Origin: a virus
IMG/VR virus record: IMGVR_UViG_3300025809_000067
Location: 1 to 32,431 of that record
DNA: 32,431 nt
Strand: one strand, 5' to 3'
Positions 1 through 8,060 of this stretch are shown here, piece after piece (position 1 is the first letter of the stretch; the number at the start of each line of letters is the position of its first letter). Position numbers and translations under genes: made by a program. Under the pieces are notes generated by a model. It saw only the letters and a list, made by a program, of their open reading frames with translations. It had not been told where the DNA came from and ran no database searches.

Positions 1-1
1 A

Positions 2-331
2 GGGAGACCCCGACACCAAGTTTTAGCGACTACCCGAAATGAGGTTTATGAATTATCTAAAGTAGGTACTAGGTATGAAGATATCGCGACAGTGTTAGGA
101 TTCTCTGAAGATACATTGACAAAGTATTATCGGGAAGAACTAGACAAGGGTAGGATAGAAAGCAATGCAATCATTGCTGGAACATTGTTTGAGAAAGCTA
201 AACAAGGTGATACTGCCTCTATGATGTTCTGGTTAAAGACAAGAGCACAGTGGTCTGAAAAAAATACCACAGAATTAACGGGAGAAGGGGGTGCACCCAT
301 TAATATCAAAGTAGTAACAGGAATAGATTAA
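2..331 (+). CDS. HTH protein, putative terminase small subunit (5' end cut off)
   Basis: The reading frame is open from base 2, so the gene starts before the window; the ATG at 92 is internal. The visible 109 residues begin with GRPRHQV, followed by a helix-turn-helix-like stretch (YEDIATVLGFSEDTLTKYY, about residues 25-43) and then EELDKGRIESNAIIAGTLF and MMFWLKTRAQWSEK. This pattern is known from small HTH proteins encoded near phage large terminases and often annotated as the small terminase subunit, which recognises phage DNA for packaging. TerL lies 1.65 kb downstream on the same strand, which fits. The gene ends before the control element at 389-453, so it probably belongs to a transcript that starts near 32342, if the genome is circular or permuted. 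The family match is by eye, and a plain DNA-binding regulator is the alternative. Confidence 0.7.
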   Translation, partial: GRPRHQVLATTRNEVYELSKVGTRYEDIATVLGFSEDTLTKYYREELDKGRIESNAIIAGTLFEKAKQGDTASMMFWLKTRAQWSEKNTTELTGEGGAPINIKVVTGID

Positions 332-388
332 AAAACCCCAGTACCCAAAATTTTATTTTTTTAAAAACACACTATATATCTTATCTAT

Positions 389-453
389 TCTTATCTTATC
401 TGTTATAGACACCCTCTAGAATACCTCTAGAGCACCTCTAGACAGTCTCTATA
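389..453 (+). promoter_or_regulatory. Control element with five 11-bp-spaced TCTAGA-like repeats (copy 1)
   Basis: Hexamers TATAGA, TCTAGA, TCTAGA, TCTAGA and TCTATA start at 404, 415, 426, 437 and 448, exactly 11 bp apart, so all face the same side of the helix. Directly upstream is TCTTATCTTATCTG followed by TTATAGACA, which includes an extended -10-like TGTTATAGA. The same arrangement with identical spacing recurs at 32235-32299. The element sits in the only sizeable gap (332-475) at the start of the late block. An operator or activator array on the late promoter is the simplest reading; an iteron origin or a packaging site is possible. No convincing -35 box is visible. The rest of the gap is AT-rich, and I see no clear terminator after the gene at 2-331. 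Confidence 0.7.
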
Positions 454-475
454 ATTAACTAAATTAGGAAGTATT

Positions 476-997
476 ATGAATGAACAACTTTTAGCTCAAA
501 TCATCAATGGTATGAGGATGAATCAACAACAAGGTGCAGTAGGAAATGTATCTAATAATGAACTTGCTAGGTTTGCAGCAGACCCAATGAATAATACTGA
601 TGCAATTAATGCTATGCGTGCTGCTAATAACACAGGAGGTGCAGTTGGTAATGTATCTGATAATGAAATGTCTATGTTTAATATGATGGCTGGCAACGCA
701 ATGACAGGTGCAAATATAGGTGGTAATGTAGGTAATGTTAGTGACAATGAAGCAGCAGTGATGGCTCAAGCAGTAAATGAAATGAAAACATTGCAAGCAA
801 AAGGGGCAGCAGGTAATGGGGCATTAACAACTGATGAAATTAATAGATTTGTCTATTTACGAAATATGCTAAACCCCAACCTACCACAAGAAGAACCAGT
901 AAATTACAACACTATGCCTGTAGACATAGATGGAGCTTCTGCTGGTAGTCCAATGAGTCAAAAAGAATTAAATTTTATATTAAATAGGATAAGATAA
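476..997 (+). CDS. Protein with three GxVGNVSDNE repeats, related to a segment of the ejection protein at 20910
   Basis: This 173-residue protein has no recognised fold. It carries a short motif three times: GAVGNVSNNE (20-29), GAVGNVSDNE (55-64) and GNVGNVSDNE (83-92), plus a degenerate GNGALTTDE near 113. It is rich in Asn, Met and Ala and lacks Cys. The same motif (GGAVGNVSDRE) occurs once in the large ejection-type protein at 20910-22580, near residue 438, so the two are probably related in function or origin. It is the first gene after the control element, with an AGGAAG ribosome site 6 bp before the ATG. A minor virion component is the most likely role, by inference from the shared motif only. 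Confidence 0.7.
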   Translation: MNEQLLAQIINGMRMNQQQGAVGNVSNNELARFAADPMNNTDAINAMRAANNTGGAVGNVSDNEMSMFNMMAGNAMTGANIGGNVGNVSDNEAAVMAQAVNEMKTLQAKGAAGNGALTTDEINRFVYLRNMLNPNLPQEEPVNYNTMPVDIDGASAGSPMSQKELNFILNRIR

Positions 998-999
998 AT

Positions 1000-1158
1000 A
1001 TGTGGTCATGGCACTGGTTCTGTGGTTGTCACTTTGGTTTTGAATGGTATCAAGACAGAAAAGTAGATGATTCTAAAAACAAAACTTATTTTGATTTTTT
1101 TATTATTGATGTAGGATGTTTACGCATACAGAAATGTGAACAAGTGGAAAATGTGTAA
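1000..1158 (+). CDS. Small hypothetical protein (52 aa), Trp/Cys-rich start
   Basis: The frame runs from ATG at 1000 to TAA at 1158 and fills the gap after the repeat protein. The N-terminus is MWSWHWFCGCHFGFEWYQD, with a CxC pair and five tryptophans counting W16; a short hydrophobic stretch (YFDFFIIDVGCL) follows. The stop codon directly abuts the ATG of the next gene. Similar tiny HFGFEWYQD-type proteins occur in marine phages as far as I recall, but no function is known to me. The ribosome site is weak (AGGATAAG about 8 bp upstream). Confidence 0.55.
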   Translation: MWSWHWFCGCHFGFEWYQDRKVDDSKNKTYFDFFIIDVGCLRIQKCEQVENV

Positions 1159-1239
1159 TGAAACCAATGAAAAGACCAATGAGAAAAAGTCCGACCAAGA
1201 AAGGCAAGAAGAATTACGCAGATGGTTTGAGTCTATAGG
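1159..1239 (+). CDS. Very small basic protein (26 aa)
   Basis: The ATG follows the previous stop directly and the frame ends with TAG at 1239. The peptide is strongly basic (MKPMKRPMRKSPTKKGKKNY and so on). It lies in a series of three very basic mini-genes (1159, 1249, 1389), which suggests nucleic-acid-binding virion or packaging helpers. Its coding status is supported only by packing and composition, so it may be a leader or not translated at all. Confidence 0.35.
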
Positions 1240-1248
1240 GGACTGTGT

Positions 1249-1389
1249 ATGAGCTTATATGCCAATATAAACAAAAGAAAGAAAGCAGGCACTAGCAGAA
1301 CTAAAAAGAAATCTACTATATCTAAATCAGCGTATGCAAATATGAAAGCTGGTTTTCCAAAGAAGAAAAAGAAAAAAGCTAAAGCATAA
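1249..1389 (+). CDS. Small basic protein of marine-phage type (46 aa)
   Basis: The ATG is at 1249 and the TAA at 1387-1389 overlaps the ATG of the next gene by one base. The peptide begins MSLYANINKRKKAGTSRTKK and ends in a poly-lysine run (GFPKKKKKKAKA). The phrase SAYANMKAGFP is one I associate with small conserved proteins encoded near the terminase in marine podophages; its function is unknown. The charge suggests binding to DNA or RNA. The tight stop-start overlap with 1389-1640 indicates coupled translation. Confidence 0.65.
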   Translation: MSLYANINKRKKAGTSRTKKKSTISKSAYANMKAGFPKKKKKKAKA

Positions 1390-1640
1390 TGGTAGCAAAG
1401 AAGAAAGTAAACCTGTCTGTAGGTAGAGGTGAAAAACGCTCTGTTAAACAGGGTGCAGGACTAACAGCAAAAGGTAGAGCAAAATATAATCGTGCAACTG
1501 GCAGCAAGTTAAAAGCCCCAGTCACAGGTAAAGTTAAAGCAGGTAGTAAGGCAGCAAAAAGAAGAAAGTCTTTCTGTGCCAGAAGCAAGAGCTGGACAGG
1601 TGAACGCGGCAAGGCAGCACGAGCCAGATGGAAGTGTTAG
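1389..1640 (+). CDS. Basic DUF6321-like phage protein (83 aa)
   Basis: The protein is highly basic. It has VNLSVGRGEKRSVKQGAGLT near the start, the phrase KYNRATGSKLKAPVTGKV in the middle, and a Cys-containing end (KSFCARSKSWTGERG ... RWKC). This pattern matches small phage and bacterial proteins grouped, as far as I recall, as DUF6321, which have no established function. It overlaps the gene before it by one base and the HNH gene after it by 13 bp, so it sits inside one operon. A nucleic-acid-binding role near packaging is inferred from charge and position only. Confidence 0.7.
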   Translation: MVAKKKVNLSVGRGEKRSVKQGAGLTAKGRAKYNRATGSKLKAPVTGKVKAGSKAAKRRKSFCARSKSWTGERGKAARARWKC

Positions 1641-1954
1641 ACAAAGCAGCAAGAAATAAGATAGCCAGTAAAATCTGGAGGGCTAATAACCCCGACAAGA
1701 TACGCAGCAAGAATTACAAAGATAGATACGGCATTACATTAGATGATTACAATGCCATGCTAAAAAAACAAAAACATAGATGTTATTTATGTGGCAGCCA
1801 CAATGATGACACCAAGTTATATGTAGACCACTGCCATACAAAAAAGACAGTAAGAAAGTTATTATGTCAATACTGTAATACTGGATTAGGTCAGTTTAGA
1901 GACAATATAAAAGTAATGAAGAAAGCAGTGGAGTATTTAAAACAATTTAAATAG
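1628..1954 (+). CDS. Recombination endonuclease VII-like HNH nuclease
   Basis: This 108-residue protein shows the endonuclease VII layout. A basic N-terminal helix is followed by YGITLDDYNAMLKKQKHRCY, then CYLCG (first zinc-binding pair, about 52-55), VDHCHTKKTVRKLLCQYCN with the catalytic DH, and the second CxxC pair (about 80-83), ending in NTGLGQFRDN. T4 endonuclease VII resolves branched DNA so that heads can be filled, which fits a gene directly before TerL. It could instead act as a homing-type HNH nuclease, but its compact form and place in the operon favour resolvase or packaging work. The ATG at 1628 overlaps the upstream gene by 13 bp. Confidence 0.85.
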   Translation: MEVLDKAARNKIASKIWRANNPDKIRSKNYKDRYGITLDDYNAMLKKQKHRCYLCGSHNDDTKLYVDHCHTKKTVRKLLCQYCNTGLGQFRDNIKVMKKAVEYLKQFK

Positions 1955-1985
1955 GGTAACGACCTCGTAAGAGAGTTACAATAAG

Positions 1986-3251
1986 ATGGCAAAACAAATA
2001 ACAACAGGCTATAAGCCAAGAGCCCCACAAAAAGAAATACATGAAATGGTTAAAGGTAATCGTTTTAGTGTTGTGGTTGCTCATAGACGAATGGGTAAAA
2101 CAGTTTGTGCTATTAACCAACTGATACATAGTGCACTCAACTGTGATAAACCTAATCCTAGATTTGCTTATGTAGCACCGACCTACAATCAAGCTAAAAG
2201 AATTGCATGGGACTACCTGCTAGAATATACAAGACCATTAGAAGCTAAAGCCAACATTGCTGAACTGCGTGTAGACTTTATGGGCAGAAGGATAAACTTG
2301 TATGGGGCAGATAACCCTGACAGTCTGCGTGGAATCTACCTAGATGGGTGCGTTCTTGATGAAATTGGGAACATTAATCCTACACTATTCACAGAGATTG
2401 TCAGACCTGCACTAGCAGACCGACTCGGCTACTGCGTAGCAATGGGTACACCGAAAGGACAGAATCACTTTAAAGACTTGAGAGATAGAGGGTCAAGAAG
2501 TGAGGGTTGGGAATTATTAGAATTTAAATCTTCTGAAACAGGTATTGTTGATAAGAATGAGTTACTCGCTGCTAAAGCAGAGATGGGTGATGATAAGTAT
2601 GCTCAAGAATTTGAGTGTAGTTTTAACGCTCCAGTAGAAGGTGCTTACTATTCCTCTATCATTAATGATATAGAAGAACAAAATCATATTATAGATATTC
2701 CTAAAGACGAACTAGCAAGGACATATACTGGCTGGGATTTAGGTATGTCAGACTCTACTAGCATTTGGGTAGCACAGGTAGTTAATAAAGAAATAAGACT
2801 CATAGATTTTGTAGAAAATCATGGTGTAGGTCTTGATTACTATGTAAATTGGCTGCGAGAACATGACTATATGTACGCAACACACATACTACCTCATGAT
2901 GTCGCTGTAAGAGAATTAGGCACAGGCAAATCAAGAAAAGAGATGTTAGAAGAAGCAGGTTTAAACATTACAGTTGCAACCAAGCTATCAGTAATGGATG
3001 GCATTGCCGCAGCAAGAAAAATATTACCACGCTGCTGGTTTGATAAAGATAAAACAAAACAAGGATTAGATGCAATACGGAACTATCGTAGAGTATTTGA
3101 TGAAAAAAGAAATGTATTTCATGACAGACCTTTCCATGATTGGGCATCACACGCATCTGATGCGTTTAGATACCTAGCAGTTGGTATGGATGAGTCCCCT
3201 ATGGAAGCATGGACAAAACCACTAGAGATAAACACTTCATGGATAGTATAA
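1986..3251 (+). CDS. terL: Terminase large subunit (packaging ATPase and nuclease)
   Basis: TerL drives DNA into the prohead and cuts it. The N-terminal ATPase has Walker A VVAHRRMGKT (30-39), Walker B with its catalytic acid in VLDE (123-126) and coupling motif AMGTPKG (152-158). The C-terminal RNase H-like nuclease has D251 in GWDLG, D256 nearby and a late D392 in ASHASDAFRYLA. The length (421 aa) is typical and no motif is missing. The gene is followed without a gap by the portal gene, the classic order. A headful or terminal-repeat packaging mode cannot be told from this window. Confidence 0.97.
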   Translation: MAKQITTGYKPRAPQKEIHEMVKGNRFSVVVAHRRMGKTVCAINQLIHSALNCDKPNPRFAYVAPTYNQAKRIAWDYLLEYTRPLEAKANIAELRVDFMGRRINLYGADNPDSLRGIYLDGCVLDEIGNINPTLFTEIVRPALADRLGYCVAMGTPKGQNHFKDLRDRGSRSEGWELLEFKSSETGIVDKNELLAAKAEMGDDKYAQEFECSFNAPVEGAYYSSIINDIEEQNHIIDIPKDELARTYTGWDLGMSDSTSIWVAQVVNKEIRLIDFVENHGVGLDYYVNWLREHDYMYATHILPHDVAVRELGTGKSRKEMLEEAGLNITVATKLSVMDGIAAARKILPRCWFDKDKTKQGLDAIRNYRRVFDEKRNVFHDRPFHDWASHASDAFRYLAVGMDESPMEAWTKPLEINTSWIV

Positions 3252-5441
3252 ATGGCATACGATAAAGAAAATATGAATAGCAAGGAAGATAATGTAGAAC
3301 TTGCTAACCTAATAGATTCGCATATTAACGACTCATTAGGTTTTATAGAGACTGAAACATCTCAAGACAGACAGACAGCACTAGAGTATTATTTGCGTGA
3401 ACCTTATGGTAACGAAGTAGAAGGTCGCTCACAAATAGTAACAGGTGAAGTGGCTGAAGTAGTAGATGGTGCACTGCCACAAATTATGAAAGTCTTTACT
3501 AGCAGTAATAAAGCTGTAGAGTTTGAGCCAGTTAATGAAGGTGATGGTGCTCTAGCAGAACAAATGACTGCCTATGCTAATCACATATTCTATAAAGACA
3601 ACAATGGCTTTGAAATCATGCACGACTGGTTTAAAGATGCACTGTTGCAAAAAGTAGGTGTTGTAAAAGCCTATTGGAATGATAAGAAGAATACCACAAC
3701 AGAAAAGTATCAGAATCTGACAGAAGATGAATTAACAATGATTATGCAAGACGAGGAAGTAGAAATCGTTGAGCAAGAAGAAGTAGAAGAAGTTATAGAA
3801 CAAGACCCACAACCAGCAGTAGACCAAATGGGTCAGCCTATAATGGATTCAATGGGTATGCCAATGATGATGGAGACACCTCCAATCATTAATGTTTACT
3901 ACAATGTAAAATGCAAACGCACAAAAGATTACTCTAAAATTAAGATAGAGAATGTAGCTCCAGAAGAATTTTTAATTGATAAAAGAGCAACAACAATAGA
4001 AGATTCTGACTTTGTTGCACAAAGAAGTTTAGTAACTCGTTCAGATTTAGTAGCAATGGGGTATGACCCAAAAGTTGTTGAAACATTACCTATGGGTGAT
4101 ACATTAGATTTCACACCAGAGAGGGTAGCAAGATATGGTGCAGGTGAGCAACCTTTTAATACTAATGACTCTAATGATGAATCAATGGAATTGGTTGAGT
4201 ATTACGAGTGTTATGTAAAAACAGATTTAGATAAAGATGGTATAGCAGAGCTTCACAGAGTTTGCTACGCAGGCAATGAAGTGTTGATGAGTGAGGAATG
4301 TGATTATGTTCCTTTTCATAGTATCTGCCCTATTCCAATTCCACACAAATTCTTTGGACAATCTTTAGCAGACAGAGCAATAGACCTACAGTTAATTAAG
4401 TCTACAGTTACCCGACAAATGCTAGACAACTTATACTTAACTAACAACTATCGTGTAGGTGCAGTAGAAGGACAGGTTAATCTTGATGACTTACTAACAT
4501 CTACCGCAGGTGGAGTTATTCGTATTAAGAATCCTAATGCGTTAGTACCTATGACAGTGCAATCTAGTGCAGCACAATCATTTCCAATGTTGGAATACCT
4601 AGATGGTATTCAAGCAAAACGAAGTGGTGTGTCAGATGCACAACAAGGTCTTGACCCTAACCTTCTACAAAATGTAACAGCTACAGCAGTCAGTGCTATG
4701 ACATCTGCATCACAAGGTAAGCTAGAACTTATAGCTCGTGTATTTGCAGACACAGGTGTAAGTACATTATTCAAAGGTATTATGGCATTGGTATGTAAAT
4801 ATCAAGACAAAGAAAGAATTATTAAAATTAACAACTCTTTTGTTCCTATGAATCCTAGAGAATGGGACACAGAATATAACATTACTGTTAATGTTGGATT
4901 AGGTACAGGCGGTAAACAAGAACAACTAGCAACTATGCAAATGATTCTTGCTAAACAAGAAGAAGTTATTAAAGGATATGGTTTAAACAACCCGTTAGTT
5001 AATATTAAGCAATACAGAGATACGCTTGCAAGATTTGTAAATATGGCAGGGTTTAAAGACGACAGTCAGTTCTTGATGGAGATATCAGAAGAACAAGCTA
5101 TGCAAATGGCTCAAGCTGCTGCCGAAGCTCCTAAAGAAGAAGATAGCAATACTAAAGCAGCAATGATTCTTGCAGAAGTAGAAAGAGAAAAAGCACAGAT
5201 GAAGATGCAAGAGCAAATGGCTAAACTAGAATTAGAGAAGCAGCAAACAGAACTTAAAATGCAAAAAGAAATGCTAGAACTTCAACAAGAAAAAATGGAG
5301 TTTGAAAAAGAAATGGCATTGCGTGAGTTAGAGCTTGCACAAAAGACAGCTAACGACAAACAAAAAACAGATATAAATAAAACTACAGAAATTATAAACT
5401 CTTTAGAAAAAATACAAAATATAACAACACCTAAACTATGA
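3252..5441 (+). CDS. Portal protein (P22-like head-to-tail connector)
   Basis: The protein forms the dodecameric ring through which DNA enters and leaves. At 729 residues it is close to P22 gp1. The start holds the typical TALEYYLREPYGNE and GRSQIVTGEVAEVV segments (about 38-65), followed by the core that includes VGVVKAYWNDKK. An acidic insertion (EEVEIVEQEEVEEVIEQD, about 174-191) precedes a Met/Pro-rich loop. The last 120 residues are a Gln/Glu/Lys-rich helix (from about 595) that would form a long coiled-coil barrel as in P22, reaching into the head. The start abuts the terL stop and the end overlaps the next gene by 4 bp. Confidence 0.93.
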   Translation: MAYDKENMNSKEDNVELANLIDSHINDSLGFIETETSQDRQTALEYYLREPYGNEVEGRSQIVTGEVAEVVDGALPQIMKVFTSSNKAVEFEPVNEGDGALAEQMTAYANHIFYKDNNGFEIMHDWFKDALLQKVGVVKAYWNDKKNTTTEKYQNLTEDELTMIMQDEEVEIVEQEEVEEVIEQDPQPAVDQMGQPIMDSMGMPMMMETPPIINVYYNVKCKRTKDYSKIKIENVAPEEFLIDKRATTIEDSDFVAQRSLVTRSDLVAMGYDPKVVETLPMGDTLDFTPERVARYGAGEQPFNTNDSNDESMELVEYYECYVKTDLDKDGIAELHRVCYAGNEVLMSEECDYVPFHSICPIPIPHKFFGQSLADRAIDLQLIKSTVTRQMLDNLYLTNNYRVGAVEGQVNLDDLLTSTAGGVIRIKNPNALVPMTVQSSAAQSFPMLEYLDGIQAKRSGVSDAQQGLDPNLLQNVTATAVSAMTSASQGKLELIARVFADTGVSTLFKGIMALVCKYQDKERIIKINNSFVPMNPREWDTEYNITVNVGLGTGGKQEQLATMQMILAKQEEVIKGYGLNNPLVNIKQYRDTLARFVNMAGFKDDSQFLMEISEEQAMQMAQAAAEAPKEEDSNTKAAMILAEVEREKAQMKMQEQMAKLELEKQQTELKMQKEMLELQQEKMEFEKEMALRELELAQKTANDKQKTDINKTTEIINSLEKIQNITTPKL

Positions 5442-5668
5442 CCAAATCAGAAGCATTTAGAAATCTTCTACAAAGTCAAGAACTACATGACGAAGTAGAA
5501 ATGATGAAAAAAGAATTAATGGATTTAATTGTTAATTCTGATGATGATGAACCAAGCGTAAGAGAAGCAGCATATATCAGGATTAAAGTTATTAACGAAC
5601 TCATGGCTCGTTTTGAATCTATATCAAAAGATGATGAGATTAAAGACAAGGCATGGAAAATAATATAG
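5438..5668 (+). CDS. Small helical protein between portal and scaffold (76 aa)
   Basis: The ATG overlaps the portal stop as ATGA, so translation is probably coupled. The peptide looks all-helical and acidic (QELHDEVEMMKKELMDL, DDDEPSVREAAYIRIKVINE, SISKDDEIKDKAWKII) and lacks Cys. I do not recognise a family. Small genes at this place in podophages are often head-assembly accessories, which is only a positional argument. Between its stop and the scaffold start there is a 13-codon frame (5682-5723) that is probably just the scaffold leader. Confidence 0.65.
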   Translation: MTKSEAFRNLLQSQELHDEVEMMKKELMDLIVNSDDDEPSVREAAYIRIKVINELMARFESISKDDEIKDKAWKII

Positions 5669-5719
5669 GCATTTAGCCTGTATGGGAAAGCCACACCGAG
5701 ATGGCACAAGGAAAGAAAA

Positions 5720-6745
5720 ATGAGTGATGACACCATGACTTCCGATACAACGGAAAGTGGAAATCTAACAGTAACAGATGCAGCTTCAGCTATTGAAGGT
5801 ATGTTATCTGCACCAGAGGACTCCACAGAGGAACAACCAGAAGTTGTAGAAGAACAAACCGAAGAAGTAGTAGAAGTAGAGGAAACAGAAGTAGAAGCTG
5901 AACCAGAGGTGGAAGAAGAAGTAGAAGCCGAAGAAGAAGTAGAAGCTGAAGAAGAATCCGAAGTTGAAGAACCTGAAGAAGTTGAGGAAGAACAAACTTT
6001 CACCATTAAAGCTAGTGGAGAAGAAAAAGAAGTTACCCTTGATGAGCTAAAGAAATCTTATCAACTTGGCACTGATTATACTAAAAAGACTCAAGAAGTA
6101 GCTGAACAGCGTAAAGTCATAGAGCAAGAAGCTAAAGCTATTATTGAAGCTAGACAAGTTAGAGATAACTATTCACAAAAATTGCAAGCAATAGAACAAT
6201 TCTTAACTGGAACTAATGACAATCCAGAAGAATTAGCTGCAATGAAAGAGAACGACCCAGTAGGATATGCAGTTAAGGTCGCAGAAATGACCGAAAAAAA
6301 AGAACAATTACAAACAGTGCAGGCTGAAAGGATGCGAATTGCTCAAGAGCAAAAAACGCAAAATGATGCTCAAATGCAAAAGTTTGTAGAACAAGAACAA
6401 ATAAAACTAGCAGAATCCTTACCAGAGTTTTCAGACAAAACGAAAGGCGAACAAGTCAGAAACGACATTCGTAGCTACGGCAAAAAGGTTGGTTTCACAG
6501 ACGAGGAATTATCTCAAGTCTATGACTCTCGCCATGTATTGGTATTACATAAAGCAGCACAATACGACAAATTAATGGCAGGTAAAGCTGGTGTTAAGAA
6601 AAAAGTCGCTAAAGCACCAAAGACTGTAAAGTCTGGAGCTAAAGTGAAGCAGAATGTAACCGACATACAAAAGAAACAACTTAAAAAGCTACAGCAAACT
6701 GGTTCAGCCAGAGATGCCGCAGCTATATTTGAAAACTTTATTTAA
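5720..6745 (+). CDS. Capsid scaffold protein
   Basis: Scaffold proteins shape the prohead and then leave. This one has the usual build: a very acidic, low-complexity N-terminal part (about 30-90, mostly EVEAEEE-like repeats), then TFTIKASGEEKEVTLDELKK (about 93-112), a motif common in scaffolds of marine podophages. A long helical middle (about 115-235) and a basic C-terminal tail (KAGVKKKVAKAPKTVKSG) that would contact the capsid protein complete it. It lies between portal and major capsid. An AAGGAA ribosome site sits 7 bp before the ATG. Confidence 0.88.
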   Translation: MSDDTMTSDTTESGNLTVTDAASAIEGMLSAPEDSTEEQPEVVEEQTEEVVEVEETEVEAEPEVEEEVEAEEEVEAEEESEVEEPEEVEEEQTFTIKASGEEKEVTLDELKKSYQLGTDYTKKTQEVAEQRKVIEQEAKAIIEARQVRDNYSQKLQAIEQFLTGTNDNPEELAAMKENDPVGYAVKVAEMTEKKEQLQTVQAERMRIAQEQKTQNDAQMQKFVEQEQIKLAESLPEFSDKTKGEQVRNDIRSYGKKVGFTDEELSQVYDSRHVLVLHKAAQYDKLMAGKAGVKKKVAKAPKTVKSGAKVKQNVTDIQKKQLKKLQQTGSARDAAAIFENFI

Positions 6746-6754
6746 GGAAAAACA

Positions 6755-7717
6755 ATGGCAGAATTTAGAACTTATACAGCGATTGGTCAAAGAGAAGATT
6801 TAAGCAATACTATCTTCAACATTGCACCAACCGAAACACCAGTAGTTTCATCTATTGGTAAAACAAAGGCAACAGCAACATATCATGAATGGCAAACTGA
6901 TGACCTAGCAGCAGCTAGTGCAGGAGGCTTAATTGAAGGTGCTGATGCTTCAGGTGCTTCTGATACTCCTACAACTCGTGTAGGTAACAGAACACAAATT
7001 CAAGGTAAAACAGTACATATCTCTGGAACTCTTGATGCAGTTGATAAAGCTGGTCGTAAAACAGAAACAGCTTACCAACTAGCTAAAGCAGGACAAGAAC
7101 TAAAACGAGACATGGAAAAAACTATTCTTGGTAATGTAGCTGCAAGTAATGGTACTGCTGGTTCAGCAGCTAGACTACTTGGCTCTATTCAATCATGGCT
7201 TGGTACTAACTTTGTAACAATGACAGATGGTGTTGCTCCTGTTAATGCTAACGGCACAGCCGCTAGAACAGAAGGTGCTACTGCTTCTGCATTTACAGAA
7301 GATAAACTAAAAGATGTTGTTAAATCATGTTTTGAAAATGGTGGTAACCCAACTCTATTAGTTGTACCGCCAACACAAAAGCAAGTAGTATCTACTTTTG
7401 CAGGTATTGCAGCACAGCGTTATGAAGCTCCTGCTGCTAAAGCAACTACTATTATTGGTGCTGCTGATGTTTACTTATCAGACTTCGGTACTTTATCTGT
7501 TGTACCTGACAGATTTATGACTGCTGATACAACTCCAGATGCAGAGCAAGCATTAGTGCTTGACCCAACAATGGCATCTGTTGCTACACTACGACCATTT
7601 GAGTCAAATCTATTGGCTAAAACTGGTGACAGTGAGAAGCATCAAATGCTTGTTGAGTACACTCTACAAGTATCTAACGAGAAAGCACATGGTATCGTTG
7701 CTGACTTGGCAGTTTAA
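6755..7717 (+). CDS. Major capsid protein (DUF5309 / SU10 type)
   Basis: The 320-residue protein starts with FRTYTAIGQREDLSNTIFNI and TPVVSSIGKTKA, the signature of the DUF5309 group whose structural model is the phage SU10 capsid (HK97 fold). Other family phrases are YHEWQTDDLAAA, GNRTQIQGKTVHISGTLDAV and the end NEKAHGIVADLAV. It follows the scaffold at a 9-bp distance with a strong AAGGAA site, and a terminator hairpin follows it. That terminator would help make capsid mRNA the most abundant late product. Confidence 0.95.
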   Translation: MAEFRTYTAIGQREDLSNTIFNIAPTETPVVSSIGKTKATATYHEWQTDDLAAASAGGLIEGADASGASDTPTTRVGNRTQIQGKTVHISGTLDAVDKAGRKTETAYQLAKAGQELKRDMEKTILGNVAASNGTAGSAARLLGSIQSWLGTNFVTMTDGVAPVNANGTAARTEGATASAFTEDKLKDVVKSCFENGGNPTLLVVPPTQKQVVSTFAGIAAQRYEAPAAKATTIIGAADVYLSDFGTLSVVPDRFMTADTTPDAEQALVLDPTMASVATLRPFESNLLAKTGDSEKHQMLVEYTLQVSNEKAHGIVADLAV

Positions 7718-7732
7718 TTTAGGTTAAACATT

Positions 7733-7756
7733 ATATTGCCCCTTCGGGGGCAGTAT
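7733..7756 (+). terminator. Hairpin terminator after the major capsid gene
   Basis: The perfect core TGCCCC-TTCG-GGGGCA (7737-7752) has a stable UUCG loop. It can be extended outward by ATAT/GTAT pairs to about 10 bp including one G-U. The 3' side is TATTATTATTG, T-rich but interrupted, so read-through into the tail genes is expected. The place right after the capsid gene is where many podophages put a partial terminator. Confidence 0.75.
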
Positions 7757-7772
7757 TATTATTGAGAATAAA

Positions 7773-8060
7773 ATGAGAAAATTCAAAGAACATAATACAG
7801 ATGATGGCAAGATTGTAGAGACCAATCAAGATGTAACTGACATCATTGAAAAGAATAAACAAGAATACAATAACAGCTCAACAAAATGGGGTGAGGATGT
7901 CTTTGATAACAAGATAGCTTCTATACCTTTAACTGTTATTGATAAGTTAAACCAACAAGGAATAATGAGAGGGTTTCATGTATTAGACCAAAAGAAATTC
8001 TTTGCATGGTTAAACGACCCAGACAATAGATTTTTTAGAACAAAACAGGGCAGAATCTAA
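7773..8060 (+). CDS. Conserved hypothetical protein between capsid and adaptor (95 aa)
   Basis: I do not know a named family. The peptide is hydrophilic at the start (MRKFKEHNTDDGKIVETNQD) and ends with FHVLDQKKFFAWLNDPDNRF, which looks like a short folded C-terminal part. There is no signal peptide, membrane segment or Cys. It is the first gene after the capsid terminator, and its stop abuts the ATG of the adaptor gene. Head decoration, head closure or assembly are plausible roles from position only. Confidence 0.7.
   Translation: MRKFKEHNTDDGKIVETNQDVTDIIEKNKQEYNNSSTKWGEDVFDNKIASIPLTVIDKLNQQGIMRGFHVLDQKKFFAWLNDPDNRFFRTKQGRI

Noticed and set aside
404-453. The iteron array as a CRISPR or as tRNA/attachment site
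   Set aside because: Units are only 11 bp, too short for CRISPR; no tRNA fold or integrase is present.
5682-5723. A 13-codon frame (MGKPHRDGTRKEK) between 5668 and the scaffold gene
   Set aside because: It contains the ribosome site of the scaffold gene and overlaps its ATG by 4 bp. It might be a leader peptide, but nothing besides the overlap supports it.
5476-6006. A 176-codon minus-strand frame rich in Ser
   Set aside because: It is the antisense shadow of the acidic GAA/GAG-rich scaffold start; Ser-Thr low complexity arises from that codon bias, and it has no ribosome site or neighbours on that strand.
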